From contig CM075783.1 in the NCBI GenBank assembly GCA_037974665.1, forward strand, positions 19,438,762 through 19,502,761: a DNA stretch of 64,000 nt. Direction: 5' to 3'. Below the pieces are notes generated by a model. That model did not search any database, was not told the DNA's origin, and worked only from the letters and a program-made list of their open reading frames with translations. The position numbers and the translations under genes are program-made. The DNA comes from Ehretia macrophylla. Its lineage: Eukaryota; Streptophyta; Magnoliopsida; Boraginales; Ehretiaceae. Below, one piece after another: positions 20,117 to 32,486 of this stretch (position 1 is its first letter; every line of letters begins with the position of its first letter).

Positions 20117-23100
20117 TTCTTTGCACGCATCCAACTACTTCTATTGACTATTATTACTTTGACCTTTTGACTTGAAAGCTATCATCATATGTCCAATAAA
20201 ATTTGCACCCCATGGGAAAATATGAACTGGAATTTCTTCCTATCTTTTATGTCACTTTCAAATGTCTGCCTATAAAATGCTGAGCAATTTAATTATATTA
20301 TAAAATTTAATGATCTTTTAGGTATGTGGACAAAATCCTAATACATGTTGATCTCTGCTTAATTGGAAGTAAGACTTTCTTCCATGATATAGCATTTAAT
20401 ATCTTCGTTTGTATTTTTTTTCCTTCTAATGGAGGCCAAAGGCCGATTAATTACAAAATCCTCCGAATGAATGTTTCATGGTCGATCCCATTCGATCACT
20501 AAACTAGAAATATTACAAATTAAGCTTGCTAGTCTAAACGTGGAACTACAAAGAGAATAAGTAATCCCCTGAATTAGTAATTGTTAAGGATTTGAAATCT
20601 CCATCCTTCGCTCCTTGTTGTTTCTTAGATTTCGATTCTTCTTTTGGATTGGCTCAAACTTTATTGATTTTATGATCTCTGCCTTATTTATTTTAGCAAA
20701 AAATGCATCTCCTAGAAATATGCTTGTATTATGCCTCATATAAGGCACTCGTTGTATCTTCTTCATTTATTTCTCTTTCTTTTCTCAGTAATATAATCAA
20801 CATAATCTATTTTTCTCTCATTTCTGGCTTCACTTCTTTATTTCAACATGCATGCTATGAGAGCTACCGCTTTGATAGCATGTGCCATTATATTTCTTCA
20901 TTTTTACCGCTATGGTTGCCGCTACAAATTGAACATCATCTCAAATTTTTTGATATTAATTTTTTCATTTCTTCTTTACATATGGAATGTCATACGCCAA
21001 CATCACCTTTTTTTGGTTGTGAAGACATTTCAATGCCACCAACTACATCTATTAAGGTAGAAATCTGGACTTCTTGTGATTGTAAGCTACTCCCAAACTC
21101 CTTGCTAAATTTGCAACCAAGAAGCAATTGTGGGATCTTCCCGCATGAGCACTCGATATTCAAGTTAGTTTCTCTCTCAATTTGATGAATAGTCAAGAGA
21201 ATTAAATGTTTTCAGTGAATATGAGTTACGTTGATACAACTTATTGTATCCTTCAACTTAAAAATATTTTTAGTAAATATTTAAGATAAAATAAAAGTAA
21301 AATCAAGAATATTAACTTAAGCCCACCATTCACCATATTTTAAAAAATGTATTTTGCTCGGATTGACTAAATGACTAATTCGTCTTTCGCTTGTTATTAG
21401 ATTGGTGGGTCAGGGTTTGGTGAACCAACCAGTCGCTCATCTAGTTGGAAGTATCGGGCCCTTTTTTCGTTGCCTAGGTTACACCTTTGGAATACACCAG
21501 AAGGGAATTTTCTCTACTCCTCCCAATTTTCACTTTATACCACGTCGACTCCCCTTTCGTCATAAGGTGTGGGATTAGACCAAGGGGAATCTCCATAGGA
21601 CCTATTCCCTTAGATTTCACACATAGGGAAAGATGTAGATCAATTGTCCTAGATAAAATTACATAGCTAGGAGACATATAAAGTTCATCTTGTACATCCT
21701 GTAACACTTTCAAGAAGTCAACATTACAATCAATGTTAGTAAAATCTATCCTAAAAAACTGTATATGGTTGAAAACCTATTTGTTATTTATAACATTATG
21801 TATCCAAATATCATGATAATAAATATTCCATTAATTGAGACCAATCAACTTGAAAAAACTTAGATATATACTTTAATTGGAAAATAACAATCATATAAAC
21901 AAGCTAAGAAACCTATCCAATAATATAGTAAGCAATCAATTGTATCATCACACTTATCTTTGGGTAAGTTAGTTATATGCAAGTGATTTCACATTTATTG
22001 CTAAGCATGATTTATTACTATCATTGCAATTTATCTTCGGGTAAAGTGTTACATGCTAGTGATTCACTCTTGATATTCCCAAATATGAACAAACACATTG
22101 ACAATTATGTTAATCTACTACGAGTAATTGAGTGCATCATTACTCTAGATATTCCAAAAAGCACCTTAAAAAGGAAAATCTAACTTAGATAAATTCTAAT
22201 CCAACTCAGCTAAATCACCATATATATATATATATATAAATCACCATCCAAAAGAGCAACTAAATCTATGTATAACCATATCTTATTAACCCAAAAAAAT
22301 AAAGAAACCATTAAAAAAAAATGTATTTGTTACCATTTAGGTGGTGTTGTATGTTTTCTTGCTTACCTGTACTCTCTTTAAAATATACACTTTTATGCAT
22401 GGACGTGCATTAGTAATCAATGCATTAACAATTAATTAAGAAGTTTTAATGTTTAGAGTTTAAGTAATGACATGTTTAATGAATGGAGACTTAAAGTTCA
22501 GGCCATGTCATCAATCCGCGTTATTGTTTCCGTGGTAATCTTTTTTTCTTTCTTCCTTTTTCTTTGGCCTTTCTTTATAAAACGATTTTCTTACATGCAA
22601 ATTTTGTTGGATTTGCAGTCAACAAAGCATTCCTTTACGAGGTAATATTATGTTTCATCTTCCAATTTTTTTTATAGGTTTTATGGAATATTTATAGTAT
22701 AGCCAATAGAATGATATATAGTTGAAGCCTATACGATAACCATATGTCAAAGAGACCTCCATGAATTGGAGATGTAGATTATTATGAAGTGTGCATAAAC
22801 CGAACCAAAATATTAGATGATCAATTACTACCTTTAGAATGAAACAAATATCTTCCAAAATTTATAATATAACCAATAAAAGAAATCTCAATGAATAACT
22901 TAACGGATTATTTATTTAAAATATTTCCTTGATGCAATAGAATAACATGATATCACTTCTTGAAAATCGTTAACCATCCTTCTCAGGATATGAAAAGCAT
23001 TTAGGGTTTGGGGTATTTCAACCAAAATACAACACATGAATAATACCAATTCCCTTATTGACATTGGTACAAATTATTGTTCTTATTGATGGGATATGAC

Positions 23101-24126
23101 TTTCAATATATATAAAAAAGGTTCATTTTATCTGCTTCAACTTAAAGTATTATTAGCAAATGTTAAAAATACAATGAAAGTAAAATCAAGAATATTAATT
23201 TAATCCCACTATTCTCTTGATTTTTATAAAATTATTTAATTGTTAGACATATTAAGTTCATCTTGTACATAAAGTTTACCTAGTATTATAAAATCACACT
23301 GCTAAAGAAAATGAATGATAATTACCTATAAACTACTATCTCACATACAAAGAGGCAAGAAACAGGGTGTTTAGAAGGAGAAAGAAAGAGTTACGGAACT
23401 TCTAATATTGCATTTACACCCAATAACACGATGACTATTTATTTGGGTAATGAACATTAGTCAAATCTTATGTAATTCCAAAACTAATTCTAGTAGATAT
23501 ACTCTTTGATGTATTTGGTACCATTTAAGCCTCTTTTCAATAAAAAGAGAAATGCTTGTACAAACAATATTACTATAAATCATAGTGACCCTTTGTCCTG
23601 TACGTCATCTTCATCATTCACTCTATGGTCTCTGTAAAGATCTGATTTTTATTTTATTATTATTTTTAACTAGTATGATGACGCCACGAGAAGTCATTAT
23701 TCCCCCATACAATTTTAGTTGACTTTTATCTATACAATTTGAAGAGTTCAACCCTTAGTTGATCATAGGATGATAATTATAGTGAATCCTAGGTTTTTGT
23801 CCCAGGGTTGTTGTGAAAATGATAGGCCATGATGACATTTGGAATGACTGGTACGTGGTTAGGCCATTCTCACTACTTGTTCGAATGACAAGCCAAGATA
23901 TGAAAAATGTTTTCCTAAAGCCATTAGTCTTTGGTTTAGTAGTATGATTCTCTAAAAAGAGGTGAGAGGTTTCGAAATCGAGTCTCGTGTGTAACATCTT
24001 AAATGATGTAAATGACTTAAACTTCCCTTAAAATGTTTTCATGGTCTAGCCTCCTTGATTTGAGGGTCCTTCCATACAACACCATGTATGTCCTCTTCGC
24101 CGCTGACTCTATGTTCTCAAACAAGC
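20117..24126. other. AT-rich spacer between segments A and B, unit 1
   Basis: No recognised gene. Open frames at 20,703-21,185 (plus, 160 codons) and 21,474-21,713 (minus, 79 codons) are kept in unit 2 but match no family I know. Short AT runs occur at 22,220-22,238. Possible decayed transposon sequence at 20,430-20,700. Confidence 0.5.
21474..21713 (-). CDS. Hypothetical 79-aa open frame conserved between units
   Basis: A minus-strand frame of 79 codons with ATG remains open in both units (unit 2: 55,575-55,814) with about five amino-acid differences. The predicted peptide has no membrane segment and no recognised motif. Conservation of an open frame this short over a few percent divergence is weak evidence; it may be a fragment of an older gene or organellar insertion. 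Confidence 0.2.
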   Translation of the reverse strand: MKVLQDVQDELYMSPSYVILSRTIDLHLSLCVKSKGIGPMEIPLGLIPHLMTKGESTWYKVKIGRSRENSLLVYSKGVT

Positions 24127-25369
24127 ACTTCTTCCTTGGTTTTAGTCATCTCTTTCGCTATTTCTGAATTCATGGTTAAACACGCCTAAAGTGTCAATTC
24201 TTTGTTTGGTAGGTTTAAAGTGGCCTGAGCGCAGTGCTTGTTTCTGTTTCCAATTATCAAATGCTTTTATTTGGATGTAAATTGATGAGTGTTGTTATGT
24301 TTCTTCTTGTCTCAAAGAAAAAGTTGGGAAAGTTACGAAATTAGTCCCTCTTATTTTTCTCAAATTTTAATTTTATCCATATAATCATTTTCAAAATCTT
24401 TTCAAACATACTGTCAAATCTCAGTTAATTGTAATGGAAAACATATAAAATGCATACATTACTGTTACATAATTAACAAAATTACTAACACATCCTTTAA
24501 ATATATATCATATTCATCCCTATTGATTCACAAAATATTAAAATTAGTCCATTCCGTTTTGCAAAATATTCAATTTAGTCCCTTTTATTTTACAAATATT
24601 CAACTTAGTCCCTATTACAAAAACACATACACAGCCACACGCATACACATAGCCATACATACACACAATCACAAAAGTAGATGACTAGTCCAAGTTAATA
24701 AAATATAAAAAATAGAGTGACAAATGACAAATTTATTGAAAGTTATAATCTCCGCCATGGAATAGTGCACTGATATGCCTTCATTGTTGTTGTTCTTCAA
24801 TATATTCTTATGATGATGACTTATATATTTATATGCATTATGATGACTTTGATGACTATGTTTTACATTATTTATTGTGTACTTTTTTGGATTACCGATT
24901 AGAAAAAATTATTTGTTTTTGCAGTACTGACAAATATTTAGGGGTTTTTTTAACTGTTTTGGTAACATGGATTAAATTGAAAATATTGTCAAATAATCGG
25001 GGTAAAACTGATATATAAAAAACTTTGGAGACTTTTATGAATCTTTTGTTAAATATTGAGGATTACTTTGAATTTTACATAAAAATAATAAAAATTAAAT
25101 TGAAAGATTTAATAATTTTCCAAATATGCCCCATCCCAAACAATGGTTACGTGCATAGCAAATGATCAATTTTTTATTTGATTTGACTGAGATTTTGACG
25201 ATAAGGACTAAAGATAATTTTTTTTTTGAAAAACAAAAGGGAGTAAATTTGAACAATATGAACAAATTTAAAATTTCAAATAACCGGTAAGGACTATTTA
25301 CGCAATTATTTCAAAAAATGTAAGGATTAGTGCTAATAATATCAAGTAAATATATGCGGTTTGGCTTGA

Positions 25370-25905
25370 GCACCACTAGAGATCCCTTATTGTGCAATGC
25401 AAGCAAGCCTTAATAGGATGGAAAAATCCCATCCATGGCTTCAAGCTAAATATGGATGGATGTTCAAAGTCTAATCCTGGTCTTGCTGTAGCTGGTGTCT
25501 TGTGAAATGTTCAAGGAAATTGAAAGGTTTCCTTCTCAATTAGGGGATCGCTATCAACATGAAAGCTAAGCTGAGCATGTTGTAGGAAGGTCCCAAACTC
25601 GCTGAAGAAATGAATATTGAAGATCTTATCATTGAAACAGACTCATTAACGGTAGTCAAGCTTATTACATGCATTAGACCCATAGTTCCCTACGCCTTCT
25701 TATTGAAAACTGCCAATGTATTCTTCGAAGACACTTGAGTTTTCAACTACGTCATATTTATCAAGAAGCTAATTCTTGTGCTGATTGATTAAACAATCTT
25801 GGAATACCTTTTGGTATCCCAACCCTTGACCATATACCTGACCAGTTGCAGCTTCTCCTGGATAAGAACTGAAAGGGAGAAAGTACTCCTAAGATGATCA
25901 ATTAA
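25370..25905 (+). pseudogene. LINE-derived RNase H (RVT_3) relic, segment B1
   Basis: Counterpart of 11,560-12,075. The blocks M-N-I-E-D-L-I-I-E-T-D-S-L (about 25,610) and the N-S-C-A-D segment (about 25,770) are visible, with stops and frameshifts. D-S-L follows an intact T-D here, closer to the ancestral E/T-D-S-L motif than in segment A. Confidence 0.7.
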
Positions 25906-27000
25906 ATCCTCACTAACTATTGCATTCTCCTGATTTTTTTTAAAGAAAAAGTTTGCCTGCTACAAAAGTTAGAATTGGACCAATTTTTGTGCCCTATTCA
26001 TTTCAATGGTAACCATCCAAATAATTATGGCTACCTAGCCCACGAGGTTGACCATATCAAGAATAATGTAAAAGAGATATGGTGATTTCAAGGTTTTAGC
26101 TTAGTCAAATATTAAATTGAGGATCTTCATTCCAAAACCTAACCTAAAAGACTTAAATTTTTGAAAAGGAGTTTCACCCACCCATTAACCCAAATTACTA
26201 GGCCACATAGGCAAGCAAAGAAAATAATGGATTGGTAAAACCCACCATTATACTAACAAAATACTAATAGAAGTACTATAACAATGATTGATAAAGCAAA
26301 AAAATTCGGCCTATGCTATCACCTTTCAATAGTATAGACCAAATTTGGAAAGGGTGAAGAGTTAGTCTTTAAGGGGTTCAATGCAGCAGTGGATAACAAC
26401 TCATTGTGATTAAAGCATTTCTGGATTCAAACTTATATTCTCTTGTCACAAATATTATTTGGCATTTGACTGATCTGGTACATCTATTGGTATGTGTCGT
26501 TACACCAAGAAGTTATAACCTTAGGATAGATCCAAATAATTGTTTAAATGAGTTCTTTATTGACATGGCATGGTACCCCGACCCCGACCTAAGGATTAAT
26601 CATCCCTGGAGGACTTGTTGGGGTAGTTAAGGGAATTTTCAACATGTAGGAGCCGACCTTGAGGCTAGAAATTAGGTCGAATGTGTGTGCTCGAGCTCGC
26701 ATTTACACCGTTAGTAAGATGTCCCAAGGTCCTTTGAGAGAGGACCGCTCGAGGAAGCTCCCGAATGAATAAAAGCCCAGCTCAAGAATATAGTAGTCCT
26801 CGGCATGTAAATAACAACATGAATAGTTATCCATAAGTCTGAACAATAGGAATGTAAGTCCAATATAAATATCCCCCCAAATCAATGGTGGAAGATAACT
26901 CATTCTACCCTAAACTCTCTTTGTTTACATACAAAAACCCCTCTAGTCAATTATAGATTATTGACTTGAACATTAGAGATATCGTTCGAAATTAAGTTAC

Positions 27001-27823
27001 TGACTCCAGTCAATTATCACACTTCAATATTCAAATGCATCCTCAATTAATCTTCATTTACTCCACTTTGAAATGTCAAATTCTTTGAACTTCTTTATTC
27101 ATTTTCCCAAGAACTAAAGAGTCATCTTGAGTTTTGGTTTGCATTCTCCAACACCCCCTTCAAACCAAAACCATCTCCACACTAATTTCTTGAATGCTTT
27201 AACATGTCTTAACGTTTCGACTTCTTCGTCAAAACGACCTCCATGCTGATCCTTTTCTTCTCAGCCTTGTTTAATTGTTCTAGCGCAACAACTATCTTCT
27301 CAATGCATCAAAAAAAAAATCTTTAATAACGAGTTTCAACTCTATCATCTTTCTAGCGACTACTGTACCATTTCTTTTGACACGAGCGCCTCTTGCTTCT
27401 AGAATCCTCTTCTTGGCAGTCTTCTTTTAACATTCTTCATCTGTTGACAGCATACTGAAAGTGACTCTGAATTTACTCCAAATGGATTGGATTTATTAGA
27501 AATGACTACAGACTTACGAATTCTCACAAAAAGTTAGGTTGCTGCCTTTATAAAGATTTTTCACTCACTTTTCACTTTTCTCACTTTTCTCACTTTTCTT
27601 TCTTTTCACTATTTTTGTCTTTCTTCAACAACTCAATCCTTTTGCATTTGTATGCGACCCTCAACTCTGATGCCACATGTTGAAAATTGGATCTAGCACA
27701 CAAATGAAAAGAAAATACAAAGATTTACCTTATGACTACATAGCTTGAATTATTTTGAACCTTGTCTCTTAATTTTTCAACATTCCAAGAGTTATCTTGA
27801 ATTTTGATTTTTATTCTCCAACA
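27001..27823 (-). mobile_element. TRIM-like miniature LTR retrotransposon, segment B1
   Basis: On the minus strand: a 146-bp LTR (27,823-27,678; TGTTGGAG...TTCAACA), a primer site TGTGGCATCAGAGTT at 27,677-27,663, about 510 bp of non-coding interior, a polypurine tract ending in GGGGG at about 27,165-27,154, and a second LTR ending at 27,153 whose outer part has diverged. An element this small with primer site, polypurine tract and no genes fits the TRIM class. Left boundary approximate; no clean target duplication found. Also present in unit 2 (to 61,945). Confidence 0.68.
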
Positions 27824-27955
27824 ATAAAAATCCATGTTTCTAGAAAGTCTTAATGTCTAAGAAACAACATTTTTTTTTTATCTTGCGGAACTACAGCTAT
27901 GTCAAAATAAATAAAAAAATCTGCAAACTGTGTCTAATTTCAAGGTCATTTGAGC

Positions 27956-27963
27956 TATAAAAA
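27956..27963 (+). promoter_or_regulatory. TATA box of gene copy B1
   Basis: TATAAAAA in the context shared by all four copies, about 115 bases before the ATG at 28,078. Confidence 0.65.
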
Positions 27964-28501
27964 GAAGCCCTTCTTCATAAATCAAGACTATCCCTCTTAC
28001 CTCGATTTCTAGCTTTTAGTAACAGTTCTCACCCTCAAATTTTTTCAAATTTTTCCATCTTGGCCAACGTTGTTCTCATGGAGTTTTCTTCGCTTTGTCA
28101 CCTCTCCATTTGTTCCATCATCAGTCAGGTATCTCTAAAAATTGCCCTTGTTGCTTCAAATAAGGTCTATCTCCCAGTTCCCAATTTTATTTGGGAAATC
28201 TTTTGGTCGAGTCTATTTCTACTTGCATGCTTTTCATATTTCTATGCCTTCTTTTCACGACCCATGATGGCGCATGATCTGGATATCAGGGATAGTTCAA
28301 AAGAACTCTTAAACTTCTGTAAATTTCTTCTCTTTGTAATTGCTGGTTTCATAATATTCTCCTGCAGTTTAGTTTTCCTTGTTCAGAATTTTTGATTCAC
28401 ATTATGGGCACAGTGGTTGTCTCTCAAGTCCTTCCTGGCCGTTTTTTAAAAATTGCCGAGCTGGGAAGAAACTACTTGATTAGATTTGTAGGCCCTTTCA
28501 C

Positions 28502-28777
28502 TGTTGGAATATAGAAGAGGCTATTTTATTGTAGAGAGAAATAATATGGAGACTCTAAACAAAATCTTTATTGCTATAATATTTGGTATGTATTTGGTAT
28601 GACTACAATTGAAAGGACTAACCCCTATTTATAGATTCACAAAAAACCTATGTCAATTAGGATATGGTTCTAGGAAACCATTAACCACTAGGAAATACTA
28701 TCTAGTCAAAAACAATTTAAATCTAACTAGAACTTATTTAATAGAGTCCTAATCCAAAACAAGTTTATCTTCTAACA
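28502..28777 (-). repeat. 3' LTR of the chimeric copia element (left, 276 bp)
   Basis: Plus strand starts TGTTGGAATATAG and ends TCTAACA. The adjoining TCCCCCCTTAAAC (28,778-28,790) is a polypurine tract on the minus strand, so this is the 3' LTR. Confidence 0.9.
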
Positions 28778-28791
28778 TCCCCCCTTAAACT

Positions 28792-29160
28792 TTATTTGAC
28801 TCTCGTAACTCCGAGCAAAGCTCTAAGCTTCATAAACACGTCACTCTTGAGTGGCTTTGTAAGAATGTCTGCAACTTGATCTTGAGACTTCACATACTCT
28901 ATCTTCACTTCCTTCCTTGTGATGCATTCTCTGATGAAATGGTAACGTGTGTCAATGTGCTTGCTTCTTTCATGAAATACTGGATTCTTGGCTAAGGCAA
29001 TTGCAGACTTGTTATCAACATAGATCTCTACTGGCTCTTCTTGAGGCATCTTAAGTTCTTTCATCAAATTCCTTAACCATAGAGCATGACAAACACATGA
29101 AGTAGCAGCTAGATATTCAGCTTCACATGTAGAAAGTGTGACAATGAGTTGCTTTCTGGA
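28792..29160 (-). pseudogene. Copia RNase H C-terminus, minus strand
   Basis: Reads the last third of a TNT1-like pol protein: L-S-T-C-E-A-E-Y, then Y-V-D-N-K-S-A-I, H-I-D-T-R-Y-H-F-I-R and Q-V-A-D-I-L-T-K-P. It ends normally before the polypurine tract. The upstream part of RNase H is missing at the inversion junction near 29,160. Confidence 0.88.
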
Positions 29161-29267
29161 GTCCCCTACTAATACACATCTGAAGACTGCCAAAAGAATA
29201 CTTCGCTACATCAAAGGAACTGTTGATTGTGGACTTTTATACTCCCACTCAGAGGATTTCAAAGGTG
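29160..29267 (+). pseudogene. Copia RNase H internal fragment, plus strand
   Basis: A short plus-strand piece reads T-H-L-K-T-A-K-R-I-L-R-Y-I-K-G-T, a block that normally lies upstream of the piece found on the minus strand at 28,792-29,160. It is joined directly to an LTR-like stretch at about 29,268. Confidence 0.8.
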
Positions 29268-29465
29268 TGTGACATATTAGATTAGATTAGAGTTAGAGCA
29301 CATATACCTCTAGATAGGTATATTGGAGTGATTATTGTAGTAGTTTCTATGAGTAATAAAGAATAATATTATGTGGACATAGGCTATGCCGAACCACGTA
29401 AAAATAGTGTTGTGTTCTCAACGTATCTATGTGCAAGATCCTTCCAACAAAGTGGTATCCAGAGC
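29268..29465 (+). repeat. Second, unrelated LTR and primer site inside the chimeric element
   Basis: About 182 bp from TGTGACATATTAG to TTCCAACA, followed by TGGTATCCAGAGC (29,453-29,465), a Met-tRNA-type primer site. The sequence does not match the outer 276-bp LTRs. It contains the CCGAACCACGT-type segment also seen in other copia LTRs of the window. Confidence 0.72.
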
Positions 29466-29474
29466 TAGGTAAAG

Positions 29475-32471
29475 ATGATAGGGAATAGTATGTTTCTTTT
29501 TCAATTTCCTCGCCTCACTAAAGACAATTATGATAATTGGTCTATTCGTGTGAAGACTCTCCTTGGCTCACAAGATGCTTGGGAGATTGTAGATAAAGGC
29601 TACGTTGAACCTAACGAAGATGACGTTTTGAGTCAAAATCAAAAAGACGCATTGGTGAAAAATCGCAAGAAGGATCAACAAGTTCTCTCTATCATCCATC
29701 TATGTTTGGATGAAACTATGTTCGAGAAAATCTCATGCGCGACTACTGCCAAACAAGCATGGGAAACTCTCCAAAAATCACAAAAAGGGGTAGACAAGGT
29801 GAAAAAGGTTCGTCTACAAACTTTAAGAGGTGAGTTTGAATCTCTCCATATGAATGATGGTGAATCTATTTCAGATTATATCTTGAGAGTTTTGGTAGTT
29901 TCTAACCAACTAAAAAAATATGGAGAAGATTTATGTAGAAAAGATCCTTCGTTCTTTGCATCCAAAATATGAATATATTGTTGTAGCGATTGAGGAATCA
30001 AAAGATTTAGATGACATGTCCGTTGATGAACTCATGGGCTCGTTACAAGCTCATGAAGAAAGACACAAAAAGAAGAACCAAGAAGTCTTGGAAAAAGTTC
30101 TTCAAAGTAATCTTGCTTTGAAAAAAGAAGAAAATTTTGGCAATGATGGAAGCCAAAAAGGACGTGGTCGTGGATATGGACGTGGTAGAGGCCGAGGCCA
30201 AAACCAAGGATGAGGACGAGGACGTGGTGGAAGAGGAGGATTTAATCAAGAAGAGAAAAATCAAAATTCGCATAAACCTGGGCATGGAAGAGGCAATTAT
30301 TCAGGACAAAGGTATGACAAATTGCAAGTTCAATGTTACAATTGTCAAAAATATGGTCATTATGCTAATGAATGTAGGAGTAATCCTAAAGTTGTGTATG
30401 AAAAAGCGAATTTTTCTGAAAGACAAGAAGGGGAAGAAGAGATTACCTTGTTGATGACTCATAATGGCGAACAAGATGGAGGAGATACTTCATGGCATCT
30501 TGATACAGGTGCAAGTAATCATATGACTGGACAAAGGAGCATATTCGCAGAACTCGATGAAACTATCAAGGGCAATGTTAAATTTGGAGATGCCTCTATG
30601 GTCTCAGTGGAAGGAAAAGGTAAAATTTTAATCCGTTTGAAAGATGGAAGGCATCGTTTTATTTCTGAAGTTTATTATGTGCCAAAATTAAAAACTAATA
30701 TTTTGAGTCTTGGACAACTTCTTGAGAAAAATTACACAATTTTATTGGAAGATAAACATTGTGTAATAAAAGATGAAAATAATTTTTTGATAACAAAAGT
30801 GCCCATGACAAGAAATAGATTGTTTTTATTAAATATTCAAAACGATGTTGCAAAATGTCTTAAAGCTTGTGTAAAAGAAGTTTCTTGGTTATGGCACTTG
30901 AGATTTGGGCACATAAATTTTGAAAATCTTTCTTTAATGTCAAGAAAGAATATGGTGCATGGATTGCCTTTCATCAATCATCCGGAACAGATTTGTGAGG
31001 GATGTCTTTTTGGAAAACAAGCTAGAAAAAGTTTTCCAAACGAGGCTACATCAAGAGCAATGAGACCACTAGAACTTATCCATACTGATATTGCGGGCCA
31101 ATTAATCCTTGCTCTTATGGTAAATGTAAATATTTTATCCTTTTTATTGATGATTATAGCCGTAGGACTTGGGTTTATTTTTTAAAAGAAAAATCTGAAG
31201 CTTTTTACAAGTTCAAGAAATTTAAAGCTCTTGCTGAAAAAGAAAGTGGTTGGGAGATCAAAGCCTTGAGATCTGATAGAGGTGGAGAATTCACATCAAG
31301 AGAATTCAACAATTTTCGTGAAGAGAATGGCATTCGACGCCCTTTGACAGCTCCTCGATCACCTCAACAGAATGGAGTTGCTGAGAGAAAAAATAGAGTT
31401 GTTCTTGAGATGGTTCGAAGCATGTTAAAATCTAGAAGTATGCCTAAAGAATTTTGGGCTGAAGCAGTTGATTGTGCAGTTTATCTGTTGAATCGTTGTG
31501 TCACAAAGAGTCTATCTAACAAGACACCATTAGAAGCATGGAGTGGAAGAAAGCCAACAATCAAGCACTTAAGGGTTTTTGGAATCATTGCTTATGCTCA
31601 TGTTCCTGATCAAAATCGAATCAAGCTTGATGACAAAAGCCAAAAGCTAGTTTTCATTGGGTATGAAAAGAGTTCCAAAGCATACAAGCTCTACAATCCT
31701 ACTAATGGGAGAATTGTTGTGAGTAGAGATGTCCTATTTGATGAAGAAGCTGAATGGGATTGGAATGTCAAAGAGCAAAAAGAATACAAATTCTTACCCA
31801 TACAAGAGCAAGAAGTAGAAGTCAATGAAGACTCTATATCTCCAAATCCATCTCCAACTCCAACTCAAACTCCATCTCCATATCAAACTCCAACTTCATC
31901 TCAAGGAGACATTACTTCAACAAGTTCAAGTTCGCATGAAAAGACCCCCCGTTTCAGAAGCTTGGATGAAATTTATGAGGTAACTCGAAATTTAAATGAT
32001 GAACTGACTATCTTTTGTCCACTTGCTGATTGTGAACCAATAAGCTTTGAGGAAGCTAATGAGAATGAAAGATGGAGACAAGCCATGGATGAAGAAATCA
32101 AGGCAATAAAGAAGAATGACACTTGGGAGCTTGCAACTTTACCCAAAGGCCACAAAGCCATTGGAGTAAAATGGGTTTACAAGATAAAGAAGAATGCTAA
32201 AGGTGAAGTTGAAAGGTACAAGGCAAGACTAGTTGCAAAAGGCTATAGTCAACGAGCTGGCATTGACTATGATGAGGTATTTGCTCCTGTTGCACGCTTG
32301 GAAACTATAAGATTTATCATATCTCTAGCAGCCCAACACAGATGGAAGATTTTTCAATTGGATGTTAAATTTGCATTCCTGAATGGTTTTCTTGATGAAG
32401 AGGTATATATTCAACAACCATTAGGCTATGTGGAGAAAGAGTGTGAAAATAAAATTTTAAAGTTGAAGAAA
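29475..32471 (+). pseudogene. Copia gag-protease-integrase-RT (partial), plus strand, inside the chimeric element
   Basis: From the ATG at 29,475: UBN2-type gag, a Gly-Arg-rich stretch, a zinc knuckle C-Y-N-C-Q-K-Y-G-H...C (30,334-30,375), protease D-T-G-A-S (30,502), integrase zinc region L-W-H-L-R-F-G-H (about 30,890), integrase core with S-D-R-G-G-E-F (about 31,270) and Q-Q-N-G-V-A-E-R, and RT through A-R-L-V-A-K-G-Y and F-A-P-V-A-R-L. It ends abruptly at K-L-K-K-A-L, where sequence switches to the reverse-complement primer site of the outer element. Frameshifts near 29,950 and 31,110 and a stop near 30,211 break it; the YVDD half of RT is missing. Confidence 0.9.
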
Positions 32472-32486
32472 GCTCTGATACCACTT

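Noticed and set aside
27540..27610. CRISPR-like array of CTCACTTTT repeats
   Set aside because: Short tandem pyrimidine repeats without spacers, in plant DNA, inside a TRIM element.
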